The notes beneath the pieces were generated by a model, which was not told where the DNA came from, made no database searches, and saw only the letters and a program-made list of their open reading frames with translations. Positions 40,486-44,961 of a stretch of 44,961 bases of DNA are shown piece after piece (within the stretch, counting starts at the first letter, position 1; each line of letters opens with the position of its first letter). Position numbers and translations under genes: made by a program. Origin of the DNA: an uncultured Ruminococcus sp. (GTDB lineage Bacteria > Bacillota > Clostridia > Oscillospirales > Acutalibacteraceae); NCBI GenBank assembly GCA_902763365.1, contig CACWRT010000027.1:1-44961 (forward strand), in the 5' to 3' direction.

Positions 40486-42255
40486 CTATTTCTTTTTTTC
40501 CCTCATTTTACGGAGCTGTTCCATAATTGTATCATTGTCCGCTTCTGCTGCCTGAGCCGGAGTCAGTTTACTGCTTTGCTCTTTAAGTATCTCTATGTAC
40601 TCACGGGCAGCGGAATCGGGAGATTTTTCTCTCGGGTGGGACATCATCATTCCTGATATACGCCCCATCTCGTCATCGCTGAAATCTCCGGAAATATCCT
40701 CAGCGCTGATCTCCCTGCCCTGTTCTATCCTTCTTTTAAGGATCTCATATATATGTTTATTGAAGCCTGTTACAAAAGTATCCGCATTAAGCTCTCTTGC
40801 AATTTTTATGGCAGTATCGGGATCATAGATCATAATAGAAATAATAGCCTCTTCTGCATTTGCCGCGCGAAGATTGAAATGCTTTTCCTTATTGAGTCTG
40901 TCCTTTACCCCATTCATATTTTCCTGAGCCTGACGCTGTTCGGTCTTCTGATGCTCCCTGTAAGTCCGGCGGTTATTTTTCTCCACAAGTCTTTTCAGAG
41001 CTGTTTTTTCTATTGCCAGCTCCTGCGACAATCGTCCTATGTATACATCCTGTTCAACAGGATTATCAAGTGTTGCAATAAGTTCTGCGGCTTTTGTGGC
41101 AAATTCCACCTTTTGCTCGGGTACATCGGTATTATATCCCGACCTCAGCTTCATTATCCTGTATTCTGTATCATTTCCCGATTTCTCAAGAAGCATACGG
41201 AATCTTGCGCTTCCCTGCTGACCGTGGGATTTGATAAACTCATCCGGGTCTTTCCCGTTTGGTACAGTCAGTATTTTTATTTTTATTCCTGTCGGACGAA
41301 GTATGCCTATTGCTCTCTGGGTAGCCTTCTGCCCTGCTTCATCCGCATCATAGCATATCACTACTTCATCGCAGTAACGCTTTATCATCATAGCCTGTTC
41401 TTCTGTCAGCGACGTTCCGAGAGTCGCAACGGCATTTTCAAAGCCTGCCTGATGCAGTGCTATAACATCCATATAGCCTTCCACAAGTATAAGCTGTCCC
41501 CCGGCCTTATTCTTTGCAAAATTAAGAGCAAATAAATTGCGGCTTTTATTGAACACAGGGGTATCGGATGTATTCAGATATTTTGGTTTTATATCCGACA
41601 TTATTCGTCCGCCGAAGCCTATAACATTTCCCCTGAGATCAATTATCGGGAACATGACCCTGTCCGAGAACCTGTCGAAAGGATTATTTTTTTTTGATTG
41701 ATTTGCAAGATTTGCCTGTATCATCTCATTGTTTGAAAAGCCCTTTGCACTCAGGTGATTAACAAGCTCAAATCGGTCCGAAGGCGAATATCCCAGCCCG
41801 AAATGTATAATAGTTTTCTCTGTCAGTCCTCGGTCCCTGAGGTACCGGAGAGCCTGTCTTCCCTGAGGAGCATACAGATTACGGTGATAAAATCTTGCGG
41901 CTTCACGGTTTGCCTCATATATTCTTGTTTTAAGATGCCCCATACCGTCAGAAGCGGCATCCTCGGGAACAGTAAGCCCTGCCCTGTCGGCTAAAAGCTT
42001 TACTGCGTCAACATAATCCAGATTTTCTATCTTTTTAATAAAGGTTATAACATCTCCGCCTGCGCCGCAGCCGAAGCAGTAGAAAAAGCCGTTTTCTCTT
42101 GATACGCTGAAAGACGGGGATCGTTCATTATGAAAAGGGCAAAGCCCCACAAGGTTTCTTCCTGATTTTTTCAGCTGTACATAAGAGGATATGACATCGG
42201 CTATATCAGTCCTTGCTTTAAGTTCCTGCTTGAATTCTTCGGTTATAGCCAACAC
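40486..42255 (-). CDS. dnaG: DNA primase
   Basis: 589 residues with a GTG start (VLAITEEFKQEL) and GGGGG upstream. The N-terminal CHC2 zinc-binding domain has CPFHNERSPSF and FYCFGCGAGGD (about 40-65). A DnaG catalytic core and TOPRIM domain follow (LILVEGYMDVIALHQAGF, then VVICYDADEAGQKA, about 255-320). The C-terminal helicase-binding part is from about 450. It makes RNA primers for replication. It lies between dgt and the rpoD genes, as in the macromolecular-synthesis operon. The gap to dgt is 15 bp. Confidence 0.97.
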   Translation of the reverse strand: MLAITEEFKQELKARTDIADVISSYVQLKKSGRNLVGLCPFHNERSPSFSVSRENGFFYCFGCGAGGDVITFIKKIENLDYVDAVKLLADRAGLTVPEDAASDGMGHLKTRIYEANREAARFYHRNLYAPQGRQALRYLRDRGLTEKTIIHFGLGYSPSDRFELVNHLSAKGFSNNEMIQANLANQSKKNNPFDRFSDRVMFPIIDLRGNVIGFGGRIMSDIKPKYLNTSDTPVFNKSRNLFALNFAKNKAGGQLILVEGYMDVIALHQAGFENAVATLGTSLTEEQAMMIKRYCDEVVICYDADEAGQKATQRAIGILRPTGIKIKILTVPNGKDPDEFIKSHGQQGSARFRMLLEKSGNDTEYRIMKLRSGYNTDVPEQKVEFATKAAELIATLDNPVEQDVYIGRLSQELAIEKTALKRLVEKNNRRTYREHQKTEQRQAQENMNGVKDRLNKEKHFNLRAANAEEAIISIMIYDPDTAIKIARELNADTFVTGFNKHIYEILKRRIEQGREISAEDISGDFSDDEMGRISGMMMSHPREKSPDSAAREYIEILKEQSSKLTPAQAAEADNDTIMEQLRKMREKKK

Positions 42256-42270
42256 ATTACCCCCTTATTA

Positions 42271-43278
42271 TTATATATTCCGCATGATAAACGATTTCGG
42301 TATAAACAGTTCCTTGAATTTGTCTGTCGCATACCTGTCGGTCATACCCGCAAGGTAGTCGCATACGGCGATCTCCACACCTTCCGCCTGAACCGTATGT
42401 CTGTTTTCCACAGGCATTTCTTCGGGATGCTTTATAAAATGGCCGTACAGAAATTCCATAAACATAGGTATTTTTCTTTCCTCATGCTTTGCATATTCAT
42501 TTGAATACACAACGGCAAACATATATTTATGCAGTCTGTCAAATACGCCCTGTACATCTTCATCCATGCTGAGCTCTCCGCATTGAGAATTTTCCACCAG
42601 AGAAAGCACAAGAGTATTTATCCTCTCGGAAGTACTTCTTCCCAGCACTTCTCCCACTTCTTTCGGTAGTTCATCCTGTGACAGGACGCCTGCCCTCACG
42701 GCGTCATCTATATCATGATTGATATATGCTATTCTGTCGGCGATCCTGACTATTCTGCCTTCAATGGTATCCGCCTGTTTTCCTTTGGTATGACACACTA
42801 TACCATTCCTTGTTTCATATGTAAGATTAAGACCTCTGCCGTCCTTTTCAAGCTTATCAACGACTCTCAGACTTTGTTCATAATGTCTGAATCCTCCCGG
42901 CACAAGACAGTTCAGCGCTCTCTCTCCTGCATGACCGAAGGGTGTATGCCCCAGATCATGTCCGAGGGCTATAGCTTCGGTAAGATCTTCATTAAGTCTC
43001 AGGGCTTTTGATATAGTCCTTGCTATCTGTGATACCTCAAGCGTATGTGTAAGTCTTGTACGGTAGTGATCTCCTTCAGGTGACAAAAAGACCTGTGTCT
43101 TATGCTTTAATCTGCGGAATGATTTACAGTGTATTATCCTGTCACGGTCACGCTGGAATTCTGTCCTCACGGTACATTTTTCTTCCGGTATTCCCCTGCC
43201 CTTTGCTTCGGCAGAAAAACAGGCATATTCTGATAAAACAAGTTTTTCCAGTTTTTCGGTTTGTTCTCTGATATTCAC
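42271..43278 (-). CDS. dgt: Deoxyguanosinetriphosphate triphosphohydrolase-like HD protein
   Basis: 335 residues with a GTG start and a weak AGAGTGA site. The HD-domain ligands are in RLTHTLEVSQIARTI (His), ALGHDLGHTPFGHAGE (His-Asp) and YINHDIDDAVRAG (Asp), the arrangement of dNTP triphosphohydrolases. FRRLKHKTQVF near residue 55 is typical of the Dgt family. It removes the triphosphate from dNTPs and so can control nucleotide pools. It is the first gene of the run that continues into dnaG, a common arrangement in Clostridia. Confidence 0.93.
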   Translation of the reverse strand: MNIREQTEKLEKLVLSEYACFSAEAKGRGIPEEKCTVRTEFQRDRDRIIHCKSFRRLKHKTQVFLSPEGDHYRTRLTHTLEVSQIARTISKALRLNEDLTEAIALGHDLGHTPFGHAGERALNCLVPGGFRHYEQSLRVVDKLEKDGRGLNLTYETRNGIVCHTKGKQADTIEGRIVRIADRIAYINHDIDDAVRAGVLSQDELPKEVGEVLGRSTSERINTLVLSLVENSQCGELSMDEDVQGVFDRLHKYMFAVVYSNEYAKHEERKIPMFMEFLYGHFIKHPEEMPVENRHTVQAEGVEIAVCDYLAGMTDRYATDKFKELFIPKSFIMRNI

Positions 43279-43332
43279 TGAGCATCACTCTTTTTCTCAT
43301 ACAAGCTTTTACAGGGCGTTCACACTCTGTGT

Positions 43333-43361
43333 ATTTTACCCTTATATAATGTTATACGCAA
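43333..43361 (-). promoter_or_regulatory. Candidate promoter of the dgt-dnaG-rpoD operon
   Basis: Minus strand: TTGCGT, 17-bp spacer, TAAAAT, about 50 bp upstream of the dgt start. Confidence 0.5.
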
Positions 43362-43388
43362 AAAAATGTATAATACCTTTATTTTTTC

Positions 43389-43610
43389 CTCCGGCTCGCC
43401 GCCGGTTCCATAACGCGCCTGCTTGCCGCCGGTCCCGTAACGCGGGGATCGCTTCACTACGTTCCGCTCCGGGCACGCCACTGCTGCCTTTATTAGTCGC
43501 GGTTACTGCTATTTTCTCGGCTTATACCTTGTGATCCTCACCTATGCTTTTAAGTGATCCGGTAATAATCGGTAGATTATTCACTATTCATTATTCACTA
43601 TTCATTTATT
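43389..43610 (-). repeat. Composite dispersed element with nested duplication and family B array
   Basis: It shares its blocks with 9483-9690 (array, ACCGATTATTAC, GGTGAGGAT, GCCGAGAAAATAGC, TAACCGCGAC, GGAGCG, CCCCGCGTTA). The GC-rich end is duplicated: GCCGCCGGTTCCATAACGCG and GCCGCCGGTCCCGTAACGCG follow each other. The array at 43578-43605 is TATTCAC, TATTCAT, TATTCAC, TATTCAT. A further partial start (CAGCCGATAA, complement) lies at 43613-43645. Confidence 0.75.
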
Positions 43611-43764
43611 ATCCGCGGTCGTTACTTTTTTATCGGCTGATATTTTATGTTACTCGATCAAAGTTATTGAAAAACTTAATTTTTCACCAACTGCGGTAAT
43701 GACAAAGAACTTCCCCAAAGCTTCCGGAGAAGTTCTCACAATATTTTTACCGTTCACTGCCCGT

Positions 43765-44753
43765 TCAGCTGCTCAGACCTGCCCTCATTTCAAATTCATT
43801 CTCTGACATACCTGCTCTTTTGGCGGCTTCTGCAAGTGACAATATGCCATCCTTCACAAGTCCTATCAATGTCAGAAGTATGCCTTCTGCTTTGCCTTCT
43901 GCTTTGCCTTCTGCCCTGCCTTCTGCCCTGCCTTCTGCCCTGCCTTCTGCTCTGCCTTCTGCCCTTCTGCTCTGCCTTCTGCTCTGCCTTCAGCTTTGCC
44001 CCTTAACAAGCCTTTTGAATAGTTTTCTTCACTTGTTTCTCTGACAAGGTATTCTTTTGCTTTTTCTTCGTTATACTCAATCGTCATCATATTTATTACC
44101 TCACTTCCATAGTACTCAAGATATTCTTTCAGAACATTTTCATTTACACACTCTGTTACTGCTCTTTTGATATCTCCGTCATATTCTCTGACCTTTGCTA
44201 TCAGATAAGAATAACCATAAAGCGGCTCGCATGAAAGCAGTTCGGGCTTTTTTTGCAAAGAATCAAGGTTTATATTGATAACATTGACGATAAGCTCCAT
44301 AGGAACCGGCTCGGTTTCAAACATAAATGAATCACTTAATTTCAGAACCGTATCTTCCTGTTCTGCCGTTCCGTTGTACAGCACATAAAACTCGGGGACA
44401 GGTATCTTAACCTGTCTTGTGGAATAGACTATCTTATCTCCGGTCAGTCTGTTCCTCTCATAAGTTCTTGCCGCATATATCAGATACCGCAGAGGCATAT
44501 TGGGATTGACTGTTGACTGGTGCTCAACAAAAAACACTATCTTATCGTCCATAATATATGAAAAATCATTTTTTCTTTCACGGAATACAGCATCCTCAAG
44601 TCTGCACTTTTCTATCCTGCTGACAGATGCTCCGCAGATTGCTTTATATAGCTTTTTTGCGTTTTCTTCTGCGCCTTCCCACTCATAGAAAAGGCTCGAA
44701 AACAATGTATCTTTTATTTTTTTATTCTTACTCACTATACTCTCTTCGTCCAT
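43765..44753 (-). pseudogene. Rpn-family nuclease gene with a frameshift in its 12-bp tandem repeat
   Basis: Starts at the ATG at 44753 (GAAGGGG upstream; the longer frame to 44924 runs into a dispersed repeat). The N-terminal part is intact: DFSYIMDDKIVFFVEHQSTVNPNMPLRYLIY carries the Rpn/PD-(D/E)XK Asp and E-x-Q positions. After RGKAEGRAEGRAEG the frame slips and the protein ends in a run of QKAGQKAG, stopping at 43872 (293 residues). In the original frame the repeat continues and is followed by ILLTLIGLVKDGILSLAEAA and KRAGMSENEFEMRAGLSS, stopping at 43765. This matches the C-terminal domain of the Rpn gene at 5927. One unit is four bases short (break near 43964), so the change could revert or vary. 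Confidence 0.85.
43881..43997 (-). repeat. 12-bp coding tandem repeat, about 9 units with one short unit
   Basis: Units of TGCCTTCTGCCC and TGCCTTCTGCTC on the plus strand. One unit near 43961-43970 lacks four bases (TGCC), which shifts the reading frame. Confidence 0.9.
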
Positions 44754-44821
44754 TTCATTCCCCTTCAAGAAAATTATAATATTTTTTGCCGTATTTTTCA
44801 ACCCGTATACTATATTTTTCC

Positions 44822-44921
44822 CCGGCGCCGGCGAGCCGCCGGACCCTAAACGCGGGTATCGCTCCGCTCTGAACTTGCGGTTCATGCTGTACTGACCGCG
44901 TATCAGGCTTCTTGAGCATCT
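44822..44921 (-). repeat. Dispersed GC-rich leader element (type II), second copy
   Basis: Minus strand: GCCTGATACGC, GTCAGTAC, CAAGTTCAGAGC, GGAGCGATACCCGCGTTTA, GGGTCCGGCGGCTCGCCGG. It lies upstream of the Rpn gene in its sense and pairs with the copy at 26682-26779. The last 40 bases of the window hold nothing I can name. Confidence 0.7.
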
Positions 44922-44961
44922 CATTTTTTACCATTGATAATATTTTGCCAACTATAATTTT

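Larger units (their letters stand above)
43279..43764. other. Repeat-rich intergenic region upstream of dgt
   Basis: No gene is seen beyond the frameshifted Rpn tail. It holds the dgt promoter, a composite GC-rich element with a nested duplication and a family B array (43389-43610), a second partial element (43611-43650) and a weak hairpin GAACTTC...GAAGTTC at 43711-43740 that may end the Rpn transcript. Confidence 0.65.

Noticed and set aside
44754-44924. N-terminal extension of the Rpn protein
   Set aside because: It is translated from a dispersed element. The start at 44753 has GAAGGGG at proper spacing.

Overview
The window looks like the chromosome of a spore-forming, starch-using member of the Clostridia, most like Ruminococcus and its relatives in the Oscillospiraceae. 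This is judged from protein content only. The signs are spo0A, spoIVB, spoIVA, a SipL-type LysM protein and the spoIIA operon, a type I pullulanase with a sortase-like tail, a Cthe_2159-type carbohydrate-binding lipoprotein, and Rpn nucleases with AEG(K/R) tracts. There is no phage, plasmid or CRISPR locus. No tRNA or rRNA gene was recognised.

Layout. 0-7 kb: an XRE regulator, a histidine phosphatase, a decapitated lipoprotein gene, a large carbohydrate-binding lipoprotein, a GNAT acetyltransferase and an Rpn nuclease. 7-9.5 kb: spoIVB followed by spo0A, a classical sporulation pair. 9.8-14.5 kb: a PASTA protein whose kinase domain lacks its catalytic residues, a phosphopantetheinyl transferase, a HAD phosphatase and coaX. 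15-17.9 kb: secD-secF and a small lipoprotein. 18-23.5 kb: an aminotransferase and a secreted pullulanase. 24-30.5 kb: bipA with an overlapping exonuclease gene, then sipL and spoIVA. 30.9-35.3 kb: a membrane protein with a YhgE/Pip protein, a small acidic ORF and metA. 35.6-37 kb: spoIIAA-spoIIAB-sigF. 37-43.3 kb, opposite strand: dgt, dnaG, rpoD, a degenerate sigma-70 paralogue and a second rpoD. 43.8-44.8 kb: a second Rpn gene, frameshifted inside its own tandem repeat.

How the genes work together. Spo0A starts sporulation. SpoIIAA and SpoIIAB control sigma-F. SpoIVB carries the forespore signal that activates the mother-cell sigma factor. SpoIVA and SipL build the coat base. A sigma-E-like promoter can be read upstream of sipL. 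The housekeeping part is a macromolecular-synthesis operon in which primase is followed by three sigma-70 family genes instead of one. It converges on sigF across a shared terminator.

The most unusual feature lies between the genes. Most long intergenic regions carry short arrays with a strict 7-bp period, in three sequence families: A, AATTCCT; B, TATTCAT/TATTCAC; C, AGCTCTG/AGCTTTG. Family C arrays often end exactly at, or run through, stop codons. They supply the last residues of one enzyme and sit where the signal peptide of a lipoprotein gene should be. A second, GC-rich dispersed element of roughly 100-220 bp occurs five times, each time upstream of a gene and in the same orientation relative to it. 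Together these form a layered intergenic repeat system resembling the heptanucleotide STRR repeats of cyanobacteria, but in a Firmicute.
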